32,071 nt of DNA from an uncultured Clostridia bacterium (GTDB lineage Bacteria; Bacillota; Clostridia; Christensenellales; Aristaeellaceae), in contig CAMOVR010000023.1 of assembly GCA_946627565.1 (NCBI GenBank), positions 1-32,071 of the forward strand. The letters are read 5' to 3'. Position numbers and translations under genes: made by a program. The notes beneath the pieces are model-generated. The model saw only the letters and a program-made list of their open reading frames with translations. It had not been told where the DNA came from and did not search any database. The stretch's first letter is position 1. Each line of letters opens with the position of its first letter. Of this stretch, positions 14,597 to 26,970 are shown piece by piece.

Positions 14597-16288
14597 ATGG
14601 AGAGCTCCCGCAGCAATTTTATCTGGGATGCCATTGAAGAAGATCTCAAAGAAGGCCGTTACAGTGAGGTACACACCCGTTTTCCTCCTGAGCCCAACGG
14701 TTACATGCATATTGGCCACTGTAAGGCCCTCATCATGGACTTTCTGACCGCTGAAAAGTACGGAGGCAAATGCAACCTCCGCTTCGACGATACCAACCCC
14801 GCCAAGGAAGACACGGAATACGTGGAAGCCATCAAGCGGGACATTCGCTGGCTGGGCTTTGACTGGACCGGCGGTCTGTATTATGCCTCTGACTATTACG
14901 ACAAGTGCTACGAGATTGCGGAAGACTGGATCATGCGGGGCCTTGCGTATGTGGACGAGCTGAGCAAGGACGAAATGCGCGAATACCGCGGCACCCTCAC
15001 CGAGCCCGGCCGCAACAGCCCCTGGCGTGACCGTCCCGCGGAAGAAAGCCTGGACCTGTTCCGCCGCATGCGGGCCGGGGAATTCCCCGAGGGCAGCAAG
15101 ACCCTGCGCGCCAAGATCGACATGGCCAGCCCCAACATCGTCATGCGCGACCCCGCCATTTACCGCATTCTCTACAAGGAGCACTGGCGCACAGGCAGCA
15201 AGTGGTGCATCTATCCCATGTACGACTTCGCCCACCCTATCGGGGATGCGCTGGAAGGAATCTCCCATTCCCTGTGCTCCCTGGAATATGAGATTCACCG
15301 TCCCCTGTATGACTGGGTGGTGGAAAAGGCCGCCAATCTCCTGCCCGCCCATCCCCGTCAGATCGAGTTTGCCCGCCTGAACATCACCCAGACCATCATG
15401 AGCAAGCGCTATCTGCGCCAGCTGGTGGAAGGGAACTATGTCAAGGGCTGGGACGATCCCCGCATGCCCACCCTCTCCGCCATGCGCCGCCGCGGCTACA
15501 CCCCGGAAGCCATCCGTTCCTTTGTGGACCAGATCGGCATGAGCAAGGCGGATTCCACCGTGGACTTTGCCTTCCTTGAGCACTGCGTCCGGGACGACCT
15601 GGGCACCAAAGCTCCCCGGGTCATGGCCGTCCTAAAGCCCCTGAAGGTGGTTCTCACCAACTGGCCCGAAAACGAAAAGAAGGAAATCCTTCTTGAGAAC
15701 CATCCGGATCATCCCGAGATGGGCAGCCGGAAAGTCACCTTCTCCAGGGAACTGTACATCGAGCAGGACGACTTCATGGAGAATCCTCCCAAGAAGTATT
15801 TCCGGCTCTATCCCGGCAACGAAGTCCGGCTCAAGGGTGCGTACATCATCCGCTGCGATGACTTTGTCAAAGACGAGAACGGTCAGGTGACGGAACTGCA
15901 CTGCTCCGTGGATCTCTCATCCCTCAGCGGTACACCGGGTTCCGACCGCAAGGTGAAGGGCACTCTGCACTGGGTATGCGCAGAGGACTGCATTCCCTTC
16001 GAAGCCAGGCTGTATGAGCCCCTGCTGACGGACACCCTGCCGGAAGAGGAAGAGGGCGAGGAAGGAAACGGCGTTGACAAGAAGGATTTCATCAGCCGCC
16101 TGAACCCCGACAGCCTGAGCATCCTGCACGGTTATGCCGAGCCCTGCATCCAGGAAAGCCCGGTGGGAACCACCTATCAGTTCCTGCGCAACGGCTACTT
16201 CTGCAAGGACCCGGATTCCACATCTGCCCTGCCTGTATTCAACCGCACTGTCGGTCTCAAGGATACCTGGGCAAAAATGGCCAAGTAA
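14597..16288 (+). CDS. glnS: Glutaminyl-tRNA synthetase
   Basis: Class I synthetase charging tRNA-Gln directly with glutamine, 563 residues (E. coli enzyme about 554). The catalytic core has FPPEPNGYMHIGHCKA with HIGH at 38-41, RFDDTNPAKEDTEYV, and the KMSKS counterpart TIMSKRYL (M268-S-K-R271). The beta-barrel anticodon-binding half follows (KVTFSRELYIEQDDFMENPPKKYFRLYPGNEVRLKGAYII, LHCSVD). ATG 14597 has AGGAGGA; the open frame starts earlier at 14561 without a site. Many Bacillota lack GlnRS and instead amidate Glu-tRNA-Gln, so its presence is informative. gltX follows after 30 bases in the same transcript. Confidence 0.96.
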   Translation: MESSRSNFIWDAIEEDLKEGRYSEVHTRFPPEPNGYMHIGHCKALIMDFLTAEKYGGKCNLRFDDTNPAKEDTEYVEAIKRDIRWLGFDWTGGLYYASDYYDKCYEIAEDWIMRGLAYVDELSKDEMREYRGTLTEPGRNSPWRDRPAEESLDLFRRMRAGEFPEGSKTLRAKIDMASPNIVMRDPAIYRILYKEHWRTGSKWCIYPMYDFAHPIGDALEGISHSLCSLEYEIHRPLYDWVVEKAANLLPAHPRQIEFARLNITQTIMSKRYLRQLVEGNYVKGWDDPRMPTLSAMRRRGYTPEAIRSFVDQIGMSKADSTVDFAFLEHCVRDDLGTKAPRVMAVLKPLKVVLTNWPENEKKEILLENHPDHPEMGSRKVTFSRELYIEQDDFMENPPKKYFRLYPGNEVRLKGAYIIRCDDFVKDENGQVTELHCSVDLSSLSGTPGSDRKVKGTLHWVCAEDCIPFEARLYEPLLTDTLPEEEEGEEGNGVDKKDFISRLNPDSLSILHGYAEPCIQESPVGTTYQFLRNGYFCKDPDSTSALPVFNRTVGLKDTWAKMAK

Positions 16289-16318
16289 AAAGGCCTGCCA
16301 AAGAAAGAGGAGATACCC

Positions 16319-17776
16319 ATGGAGGTTCGCACCCGTTTCGCGCCCAGTCCCACAGGTTTCATGCACCTGGGGGGCGTACGCACGGCGCTGTATAATTATC
16401 TGTTTGCAAAGAAGATGGGCGGCAAGTTCATTCTTCGCATTGAGGACACCGATCAGGTCCGGCTTGTGGAAGGCGCCACGGATGTCATCTACGATACCCT
16501 CAGGGGCTGCGGCATGCAGTGGGACGAGGGTCCGGACGTGGGCGGCCCCTGCGGTCCCTACGTCCAGTCTGAGCGCAAGGACCTGTATATGCCCTACGCC
16601 CTGCAGCTGGTGGCCTCCGGCCATGCCTACTACTGCTTCTGCACCGAGGAGGAACTCAAGGCCCGCCGCGATGCGGCACAGGCCCGGGGCGAGGTGTTCA
16701 AGTACGACAAGCACTGCCTGAACTTGCCCAAAGAAGAGGTTGAGCGCCGGATCAAGGAAGGGCAGCCCTACGTCATCCGCATGAACTGCCCCACCGAAGG
16801 TGAAAGCAGCTACCACGATGCGGTCTATGGCGACATGATCTTCCCCAACGACACCCTGGACGACATGGTGCTGATCAAGGCTGACGGCATGCCCACCTAT
16901 AACTTTGCCAACGTCATCGATGACCACCTGATGGGCATCACCCACGTCATGCGCGGTGCGGAGTATCTCTCTTCCACCCCCAAGTACAACCTGCTCTATG
17001 ACGCCTTCGGATGGGAGCAGCCCAAGTATGTCCATCTGCCCACCGTCATGCGGGACAGCACTCATAAGCTGAGCAAACGCGACGGGGATGCCTACTATTC
17101 CGATTTCATCGACAAGGGTTACCTCACGGAAGCCCTGATCAACTATCTGGCCCTGGTGGGCTGGAACCCCGGGGACGACCGGGAGTTCTTCACCATGGAC
17201 GAGCTGATTGAAGCCTTTGACGTGAACCGGCTCAACAAGGCGCCCGGCATCTTCGATGTGGACAAGCTGACCTGGTTTAACGCCGAGTACATCCGCCGCC
17301 TCAGCAGCGAAGATTATCTTAAGCTGGCGGAGCCCTGGTTTGACAAGGTTCTTCACGGTAAAAACATGGATTATGCCCGTCTGGCGGAGCTGATGCACGA
17401 CAGGACCGAAGTGTTCTGCAGGATCCCGGACATGATCCGTTTTCTGGCTGAGATGCCGGAGTATTCCGTGGACCTGTATACCCATAAGAAAATGAAGTCC
17501 AACCCTGAAGTTGCCCGTTCTTCCCTGGCCCTGTGCCTTCCTGTGCTGGAGGGTATTCCGGAGTCCGAGTGGACCGAGCAGGTGATCCACGACCGGGTCA
17601 TGGCTGCCATCGCTGATGCGGGCCTCAAGAACGGTGCCGTTCTCTGGCCGCTGCGCATTGCCATTTCCGGCATGGCTTCCACACCCGGCGGTGCCATGGA
17701 GATCGCCTACCTTCTGGGCCGTGAGGAAACCCTGCGCCGTGTCCGCGCCGGACAGGCCATGCTTGAAAACGCCTGA
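16319..17776 (+). CDS. gltX: Glutamyl-tRNA synthetase
   Basis: Class I synthetase attaching glutamate to tRNA-Glu, 485 residues, the usual bacterial length. Motifs: RFAPSPTGFMHLGGVRTALYN with the HIGH-equivalent HLGG at 16-19, FILRIEDTDQVR, DGMPTYNFANVIDDHLMGITHVMRGAEYL, and the KMSKS-equivalent KLSKR at 250-254. The helical anticodon-binding domain runs from about 330. ATG 16319 is preceded by AAAGAGGAGA. With a GlnRS next door, this enzyme may be a discriminating GluRS, but that cannot be told from motifs alone. Two terminators follow. Confidence 0.97.
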   Translation: MEVRTRFAPSPTGFMHLGGVRTALYNYLFAKKMGGKFILRIEDTDQVRLVEGATDVIYDTLRGCGMQWDEGPDVGGPCGPYVQSERKDLYMPYALQLVASGHAYYCFCTEEELKARRDAAQARGEVFKYDKHCLNLPKEEVERRIKEGQPYVIRMNCPTEGESSYHDAVYGDMIFPNDTLDDMVLIKADGMPTYNFANVIDDHLMGITHVMRGAEYLSSTPKYNLLYDAFGWEQPKYVHLPTVMRDSTHKLSKRDGDAYYSDFIDKGYLTEALINYLALVGWNPGDDREFFTMDELIEAFDVNRLNKAPGIFDVDKLTWFNAEYIRRLSSEDYLKLAEPWFDKVLHGKNMDYARLAELMHDRTEVFCRIPDMIRFLAEMPEYSVDLYTHKKMKSNPEVARSSLALCLPVLEGIPESEWTEQVIHDRVMAAIADAGLKNGAVLWPLRIAISGMASTPGGAMEIAYLLGREETLRRVRAGQAMLENA

Positions 17777-17782
17777 CCTGCA

Positions 17783-17810
17783 AAACAGCCGCCTTCGGGC
17801 GGCTGTTTCA
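17783..17810 (+). terminator. Intrinsic terminator of gltX
   Basis: 11-bp perfect stem (17783-17793 with 17798-17808, AAACAGCCGCC/GGCGGCTGTTT) closed by a stable TTCG tetraloop, then CAATT. Confidence 0.85.
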
Positions 17811-17828
17811 ATTGAGCGGCATGATCCG

Positions 17829-17864
17829 CACAAAAAAAGATGGCCTGAGCCATCTTTTTTTGTG
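17829..17864. terminator. Bidirectional terminator between gltX and the CD1247-type gene
   Basis: Perfect 16-bp stem (17829-17844 with 17849-17864), loop CTGA, with A7 and T7 runs. It is the main stop for the minus-strand transcript and a second stop for gltX. Confidence 0.9.
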
Positions 17865-17886
17865 TTGCTTTATCAGCTTCAGTGTT

Positions 17887-18594
17887 TTATCCGAGAATCG
17901 ACTTGCCGCAGTCCGGGCAGTATACCACGTCTCCGCGCAGATCAGACGGATCCACCATGACAAGGTTGTGGCAGCTGCGGCAGATCACCATGCCTGTGGG
18001 CACTTCCACGTCTGCTCCGCATGAAGGACACGGCACGGTTTCTCCGGCAGTGCTTGCCTTGAAGATGCTGGTCACCCTGCAGTTCGGACACCGGACGCTG
18101 AAGCTGGTAGGTCTTTCGGCCTTGGACATGATACGAAGAAACTGCATGAGTTCGACTGTACCGATCACGTCCTCGTCATCTTCGTCCACTTCGTCCACTT
18201 CGTCTTCTTCGTCGTCTTCCTCGTCGTCTTCCTCGTCGTCTTCCTCATCATCCTCGTCCTCTTCATCGCCGCTGATGTTTGTCAGGAAGTGCGGGAAATA
18301 ATCCACGTCATCGTCATCAAAGTCATCGTCGTCTTCGTCGAAATCATCATCGTCTTCGTCGATGTCTTCGTCATGATAACCGGATGCCATGCTTTCAATA
18401 AGCGTCGTCATGGACTTCATGACAACTTCCGTAGCAGTCATGTCCCGGGAAGTGAATGAATCCAGTTCTTCAGCAACATCTGAGAGAGCGTCCACAAGTC
18501 CTTTCAGGAGGCGGTCCCGTATATCGCTGTCCTTCAATCCTGCTGAATCTGCCAGACCTTTAAGATATCCGGCTTTCTGTGAAAGGCTGCTCAT
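17887..18594 (-). CDS. CD1247-type protein with acidic tract and two zinc ribbons
   Basis: 235 residues, ATG 18594 with GGAGGGAG upstream. The N-terminal 50 residues (LSQKAGYLKGLADSAGLKDSDIRDRLLKGLVDALSDVAEELDS) match the helical N-terminal domain of the clostridial CD1247 family. An Asp/Glu tract occupies about 74-142, broken by a short non-acidic island (DYFPHFLTNISG, about 97-108). The C-terminal 75 residues carry two Cys4 zinc ribbons: CPNC...CPSC and CRSC...CPDC. Function is unknown; the family is often found beside efp, as here (23 bases downstream of efp on the same transcript). The acidic tract is encoded by an imperfect repeat and may vary in length between strains. Confidence 0.8.
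   Translation of the reverse strand: MSSLSQKAGYLKGLADSAGLKDSDIRDRLLKGLVDALSDVAEELDSFTSRDMTATEVVMKSMTTLIESMASGYHDEDIDEDDDDFDEDDDDFDDDDVDYFPHFLTNISGDEEDEDDEEDDEEDDEEDDEEDEVDEVDEDDEDVIGTVELMQFLRIMSKAERPTSFSVRCPNCRVTSIFKASTAGETVPCPSCGADVEVPTGMVICRSCHNLVMVDPSDLRGDVVYCPDCGKSILG
18181..18250. repeat. Short tandem repeats encoding the acidic tract
   Basis: Two copies of a 9-mer (TTCGTCCAC, 18181-18198) and three adjoining copies of a 12-mer (TCGTCGTCTTCC, about 18209-18244), followed by degenerate versions. They lie inside the CD1247-type gene and encode Glu/Asp-rich units on the minus strand. Confidence 0.8.
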
Positions 18595-18617
18595 GCTGTC
18601 TCCCTCCCCATGTCAGA

Positions 18618-19175
18618 TCAGGCGCGTTCCATGTACTCGCCGGTACGGGTATCCACACGGATCATGTCGCCGGTGTTGATGAACAGCGGCACCTGGAGGC
18701 TGTAACCGGTCTCCAGCGTGGCGGGCTTATAGGTATTGCTGGCGGTGTCACCCTTGAAGCCGGGTTCGGTATCGGTCACCTGCAGCGTCACGAAGTTGGG
18801 AGCTTCCACGGAGAAGGCGCTGCCCTTGAAGAAACGCACGGTAACGGTGGTGCCTTCCTTCACGTAGGGGATGGCATCTTCCACCTGGTCCTTGTTCAGG
18901 GGGAGCTGTTCGTAGGTCTCAACGTCCATGAAGTAATACAGATCGCCGTCATTGTAGACGTACTGCATTTCCTTGGTCTCGATGATGGCCTTGGGCATCT
19001 TGTCGGTGGGGTTGAAGGAGCGTTCCACCACAGCACCGGTCATGATGTTCTTGATCTTGGTGCGGACAAAGGCAGCACCCTTGCCGGGCTTCACGTGCTG
19101 GAAATCAACGATGTTCCATACGCCGCCATCCCATTCGATGGTGATTCCCTTTTTGAAATCGCCTGCAGTAATCAT
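18618..19175 (-). CDS. efp: Translation elongation factor P
   Basis: Ribosome-binding factor that relieves stalling at polyproline stretches; 185 residues, the standard length. The KOW-like N domain begins [43 protein letters not shown], with K32 in the PGKG loop, the residue that is modified or acts unmodified at the peptidyl-transferase centre. Two OB domains follow, ending in the conserved [22 protein letters not shown] place the start at ATG 19175, seven bases after GGAGG; the ATG two codons earlier is too close to that site. The CD1247-type gene follows 23 bases downstream. Confidence 0.97.
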   Translation of the reverse strand: MITAGDFKKGITIEWDGGVWNIVDFQHVKPGKGAAFVRTKIKNIMTGAVVERSFNPTDKMPKAIIETKEMQYVYNDGDLYYFMDVETYEQLPLNKDQVEDAIPYVKEGTTVTVRFFKGSAFSVEAPNFVTLQVTDTEPGFKGDTASNTYKPATLETGYSLQVPLFINTGDMIRVDTRTGEYMERA

Positions 19176-19287
19176 GTTCATTCCTCCAGTTCTGTTTATC
19201 TTGACTGACACAAACATGATCCGTCAGGCAAGCCCAACTGAATCATGAAGTCCATTCGTCCTGAAACATGTCAAATGTTTCCCGGGG

Positions 19288-19316
19288 ATTGTAGCATATT
19301 CTCCTTTTCTTGAAAA
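19288..19316 (-). promoter_or_regulatory. Promoter for efp
   Basis: On the minus strand, TTTTCA (19311-19316), 17 bp, TACAAT (19288-19293). The -35 box is weak. It would give a leader of about 105 bases before the efp ATG. Confidence 0.45.
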
Positions 19317-19710
19317 GGGGTATCATTTTTCGCTCATTGTGCATGCCGGACATGCAGGATATTCCATGGAAAACGCAAGGGTCCCGATAACCTGTTATCC
19401 GCTCTGGCAGGATCGCCGGAAGTGTTCTGCGCTCATGATTCTCCCGCGCAGTTGGGTGTTCCCTCGAAGTTCCAGGGCTGAGAGGGATTTTCCCTCTGCA
19501 CATATGCTTCTTTCTCAGCGGACATACCGTCACGGGCCATCCGGGATTTCCCGCTGTTTTTCTTATATTTTTATCATATTTCCTCCCGTTTTTCACATTT
19601 TTTTCCTCTGCCGCCGGCTTTTTTCTCCCCTCCCCGCTCAGGACCTGTCCTTCCATCCTTCCCGGAGCAGTTTTCAGAAGTTTTTTCTTATTCAAATCCG
19701 CGAAAAATTC
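19317..19710. other. Intergenic region with pyrimidine-rich tract, no gene seen
   Basis: Between the divergent efp and remB-gyrBA units. Open frames cross it on both strands but have no ribosome site and no protein-like composition. From about 19545 to 19700 the plus strand is very rich in C and T, with several T runs. I found no clear DnaA box (TTATNCACA), so I do not call an origin. Confidence 0.55.
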
Positions 19711-19739
19711 TTGCGTAATTATACAGATTATGGTAAAAT
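19711..19739 (+). promoter_or_regulatory. Sigma-A promoter for remB-gyrB-gyrA
   Basis: TTGCGT (19711-19716), 17 bp, TAAAAT (19734-19739). The start of transcription would be near 19746, which lies downstream of the ATG at 19730 and therefore argues against that ATG as a start codon. Confidence 0.65.
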
Positions 19740-19807
19740 ACGTTGTTCCCTTTTGGCCCTGTTTTCAGGGTGTCCGGGAACAGATTTCAGACGGGAGGCG
19801 ATGTGTT

Positions 19808-20134
19808 CTGCTGGTTCATCTCGGACACGGCCGTGCGGTTCAGGACAGGGACATTCTGCTCATGACGGACCTGACAGCTTCCTCAGGAATCCCTCCCTGG
19901 AATCTGTCAGAAGACACAGCAAAACTGGTGTCCAGGCTGGAAGAGAAGGGACGCGTTGAAAAACTGGGGGAAACGCCCCAGTCCCTGGTGATCTGCTGCA
20001 AAAAAGACGGCAGCACCAACGCGTATCTCACCTCTACAGGCATGCGCACCCTGAGACTGCGTCTGAAAAACGGGGGCTGTGCAGCCTCCGATAATTTCCT
20101 GCAGCGTCACGCTGCTTCTTCTGCGAATAGTTGA
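19808..20134 (+). CDS. remB: RemB/DUF370-family regulator
   Basis: Small DNA-binding regulator of the RemA/RemB (DUF370) family; in Bacillus subtilis yaaB/remB lies directly before gyrB, as here. The core HLGHGRAVQDRDILLMTDL, then TPQSLVICC and YLTSTGMRTLRLRL, aligns with B. subtilis HLGDDFVVSTRDIVGIFDF, TPKSIVVT and YYSPLSSSTLKKR. The start is unusual. Family proteins begin two or three residues before HLG, but no ATG, GTG or TTG is in frame there; a ribosome site GGGAGG (19793-19798) is ideally spaced for CTG 19808 or CTG 19811. The frame is open back to ATG 19730, which overlaps the promoter's -10 box and has no ribosome site. ATG 19801 is in another frame. From CTG 19808 the protein has 108 residues, with a longer central and C-terminal part than RemB. 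gyrB follows after 12 bases. Confidence 0.7.
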   Translation: MLVHLGHGRAVQDRDILLMTDLTASSGIPPWNLSEDTAKLVSRLEEKGRVEKLGETPQSLVICCKKDGSTNAYLTSTGMRTLRLRLKNGGCAASDNFLQRHAASSANS

Positions 20135-22168
<2,034 letters not shown>

Positions 22169-22183
22169 TGAAGGAGAAAAAGC

Positions 22184-24793
<2,610 letters not shown>

Positions 24794-24803
24794 TCTGATT
24801 TTC

Positions 24804-24836
24804 AAAAGGCAGAACAGCATATGTTCTGCCTTTTTT
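24804..24836 (+). terminator. Intrinsic terminator of gyrA
   Basis: 13-bp perfect stem (24804-24816 with 24822-24834), 5-base loop, and a T6 run at 24831-24836. Confidence 0.92.
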
Positions 24837-24907
24837 CATGTCTGCCTGCCGCCCGTATACCGCCGCCTCAGCCGTCCCATGCGGATTGTTTCTGTTTTGT
24901 TTTTGGC

Positions 24908-24936
24908 TTGACACGTTATTTCACCCGTGCTATATT
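24908..24936 (+). promoter_or_regulatory. Strong sigma-A promoter of the T-box operon
   Basis: Consensus TTGACA (24908-24913), exactly 17 bp, TATATT (24931-24936). Transcription would start near 24943, a few bases before the T-box stem I. Confidence 0.85.
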
Positions 24937-24942
24937 TCGCTC

Positions 24943-25291
24943 GCAAAAGCGATGAACGGAGAATAGTAGTCTTTCGATAGGTCCATTAGAGAACTGCCGG
25001 CTGGTGCAAGGCAGTCAGGGATCGGAGGATGAACATACGCTCCGGGAGCTGTGAGACGAAACCGCAGGCATTTTGTCCTGTGGAAGGCATCACCGGGTGC
25101 GTCCCGTTACAGCGCAGGGGCCAGCATGCAAGCCCCGTGAGGCTCTGCTTGTGAGAGCAGGGCAAAATAAGAGGTGGTACCGCGGAACTTTTCCGCCCTC
25201 TGCTTTCCCACGCCGGAATGCAGAGGACGTTAGAAGCCCTCCACATTCCGAAAAACGGACTGTGGAGGGCTTTGTCGTCCTCATACAGTCC
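24943..25291 (+). promoter_or_regulatory. T-box riboswitch leader, aromatic (Tyr?) specific
   Basis: tRNA-sensing leader that lets the operon be read when a specific tRNA is uncharged. Stem I: CGGAG (about 24956-24960) pairs with CTCCG near 25042; CTTTCGAT pairs with ATCGGAGG; between them is the specifier loop, with AGTA on the 5' side and ATGAACATACG on the 3' side. Read as GAACA-TAC-G, the specifier is UAC (Tyr) followed by the expected purine; read strictly after GAAC it is AUA (Ile) followed by C. The distal loop CTGCC-GGCTGGTGCAA-GGCAG is typical. The T-box is AGGTGGTACCGCGG (25172-25185), in the antiterminator GAGG...CCTC / GCGGAA...TTCCGC. Two hairpins follow: CCTCTGC/GCAGAGG, which takes the antiterminator's 3' strand, and a 12-bp stem (25234-25245 with 25261-25272) followed by a short T run. 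Confidence 0.9.
25234..25275 (+). terminator. T-box-associated terminator hairpin
   Basis: 12-bp stem AAGCCCTCCACA / TGTGGAGGGCTT (25234-25245 with 25261-25272), with an inner TCCG/CGGA helix in the loop. The T run after it is poor (TTTGTCGTCC). It does not overlap the T-box sequence itself; the upstream CCTCTGC/GCAGAGG hairpin does the competing. Confidence 0.6.
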
Positions 25292-25324
25292 ACAGGAGCA
25301 AAGCTCCAGAAAGTGAGGTACTGT

Positions 25325-26911
25325 ATGTTTCTGAAAGTTTTCCTGCTGGTTGTCTTCATCGCCGTGACCATTGCCATTGGCGTCTACGCCCATAAGAGCG
25401 CAAAGGATGTCAACGGTTTCGTTCTTGCCGGCCGCTCTGTAGGTCCCTGGCTCACGGCCTTCGCCTATGGCACTTCGTATTTCTCCGCTGTTATTTTCGT
25501 AGGCTATGCCGGACAGTTCGGCTGGCGCTACGGCGTTTCTTCCACCTGGGTGGGCCTTGGCAATGCCTTCCTGGGCAGCCTGCTGGCCTGGGTTGTTCTG
25601 GGCCGCCGCACCCGCCTCATGACCCAGTCCCTGGGTTCCCGCACCATGCCTGACTTCTTCGGTCTGAGGTTCCAGGACAGGAACCTGAAGCTGGCCGCTT
25701 CCGTTATCACCTTTATCTTCCTCATTCCCTACACCGCATCCCTCTTCAACGGCCTCTCCCGCCTCTTCAGCATGGCCTTCCCCGGTGTGCCCTATCAGCT
25801 GTGCGTCATCGTCATGGCCATTCTCACCGGCATCTACGTGGTGGCCGGCGGATACATGGCCACAGCCATCAATGACTTTATCCAGGGGATCATCATGCTG
25901 GTGGGCATCGTTGCCGTCATCCTGGCTGTCCTGAATGTCCATGGCGGCTTTGTCTCCTCCCTGGTGGAACTCTCCGGTCTTACCGCCACCGCTTCCAATG
26001 GCCAGGTCATGCAGGGCGCCTATGCTTCCTTCTTCGGTCCCGAACCCCTCATGCTGCTGGGCGTTGTGATCCTCACCTCCCTCGGTACCTGGGGTCTTCC
26101 CCAGATGGTGGGCAAGTTCTACGCCATCCGGGATGAGGATGCTGTCCGCAAAGGCACCATCATCTCCACCGCCTTTGCTGTGGTGGTGGCAGGCGGCTGC
26201 TACTTCCTGGGTGGCTTTGGCAGGCTCTTCCTCACGGGTGACCAGATCACCGCTGCCGGCACCCCTGTGGGCGGCTATGACAGCGTCATCCCCACCATGC
26301 TCTCCTACCTGCCCGATGCCCTGATCGCTGTGGTGCTCATTCTGGTGCTTTCCGCATCCATGTCCACCCTGTCATCCCTGGTCCTGACTTCCAGCTCCAC
26401 CATGACCCTTGACTTCCTTTCCCAGATCCGGAAGGAAAAGATGGATGAAAAGACCAAGCTGATCTCCCTGCGGGTGCTGGTGGCTGTCTTCATCGTTATC
26501 TCCGCTGTGATTGCCATCATCCAGTACACCTCCTCCGTGGCCTTCATTGCCCAGCTCATGGGTGTGTCCTGGGGCGCTCTGGCCGGATCCTTCCTGGCTC
26601 CCTTCATGTACGGACTGTACTGGAAGAAGACCACCAAAGCTTCCGTGTATGTCAGCTTCATCTTCGGCGTTGGTGTTACCGTCTTTGAACTGTTCGTCCT
26701 GGCCACCGGTGCCACCTTCACCAGTCCCTTCATGGCCTACTTCTTCGCCTCTCCCATCAACGCAGGCGTTCTGACCATGCTGGGCGGCCTGATCCTGGTG
26801 CCCATTGTGAGCCTCATCACCCCGAAAATGGACAAAACAGTGGTGGATCCCATGTTCTCATGCTATGATACCAGAGTGAGCGTGCGCGCTGCGGAGAACC
26901 TGTCCGAGTAA
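25325..26911 (+). CDS. Sodium:solute symporter (SSS family)
   Basis: Secondary transporter of 528 residues that couples substrate uptake to sodium. It has the SSS pattern of about 13 membrane segments and the motifs KSAKDVNGFVLAGRSVGPWLTAFAYGTSYFSAVIFVGYAGQFGWRYGVSSTWVGLGN (segments 1-3), PDFFGLRF, and the later segment with SMSTLSSLVLTSSSTMTLDF. Substrate cannot be told from sequence; family members carry proline, pantothenate, sugars or other organic acids. From its operon I infer an aromatic amino acid or a related 2-oxoacid. ATG 25325 follows TGAGGT; an open frame back to 25073 lies in the T-box leader. It is the first gene under T-box control. Confidence 0.9.
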   Translation: MFLKVFLLVVFIAVTIAIGVYAHKSAKDVNGFVLAGRSVGPWLTAFAYGTSYFSAVIFVGYAGQFGWRYGVSSTWVGLGNAFLGSLLAWVVLGRRTRLMTQSLGSRTMPDFFGLRFQDRNLKLAASVITFIFLIPYTASLFNGLSRLFSMAFPGVPYQLCVIVMAILTGIYVVAGGYMATAINDFIQGIIMLVGIVAVILAVLNVHGGFVSSLVELSGLTATASNGQVMQGAYASFFGPEPLMLLGVVILTSLGTWGLPQMVGKFYAIRDEDAVRKGTIISTAFAVVVAGGCYFLGGFGRLFLTGDQITAAGTPVGGYDSVIPTMLSYLPDALIAVVLILVLSASMSTLSSLVLTSSSTMTLDFLSQIRKEKMDEKTKLISLRVLVAVFIVISAVIAIIQYTSSVAFIAQLMGVSWGALAGSFLAPFMYGLYWKKTTKASVYVSFIFGVGVTVFELFVLATGATFTSPFMAYFFASPINAGVLTMLGGLILVPIVSLITPKMDKTVVDPMFSCYDTRVSVRAAENLSE

Positions 26912-26970
26912 TACACGTATCCCGACCGTTGAATACTTATTTTTCTCATATATTTGGAGGCTAGAAAACC

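Noticed and set aside
18181..18250. CRISPR-like repeats
   Set aside because: Short in-frame coding repeats without spacers.
19385..19400. TTATCCGCT as a DnaA box
   Set aside because: It differs from TTATNCACA at key positions and no cluster of boxes is present.
19243..19695. 150-residue minus-strand open frame upstream of efp
   Set aside because: TTG start without ribosome site, Lys/Arg/Pro-rich content, overlaps the efp promoter.
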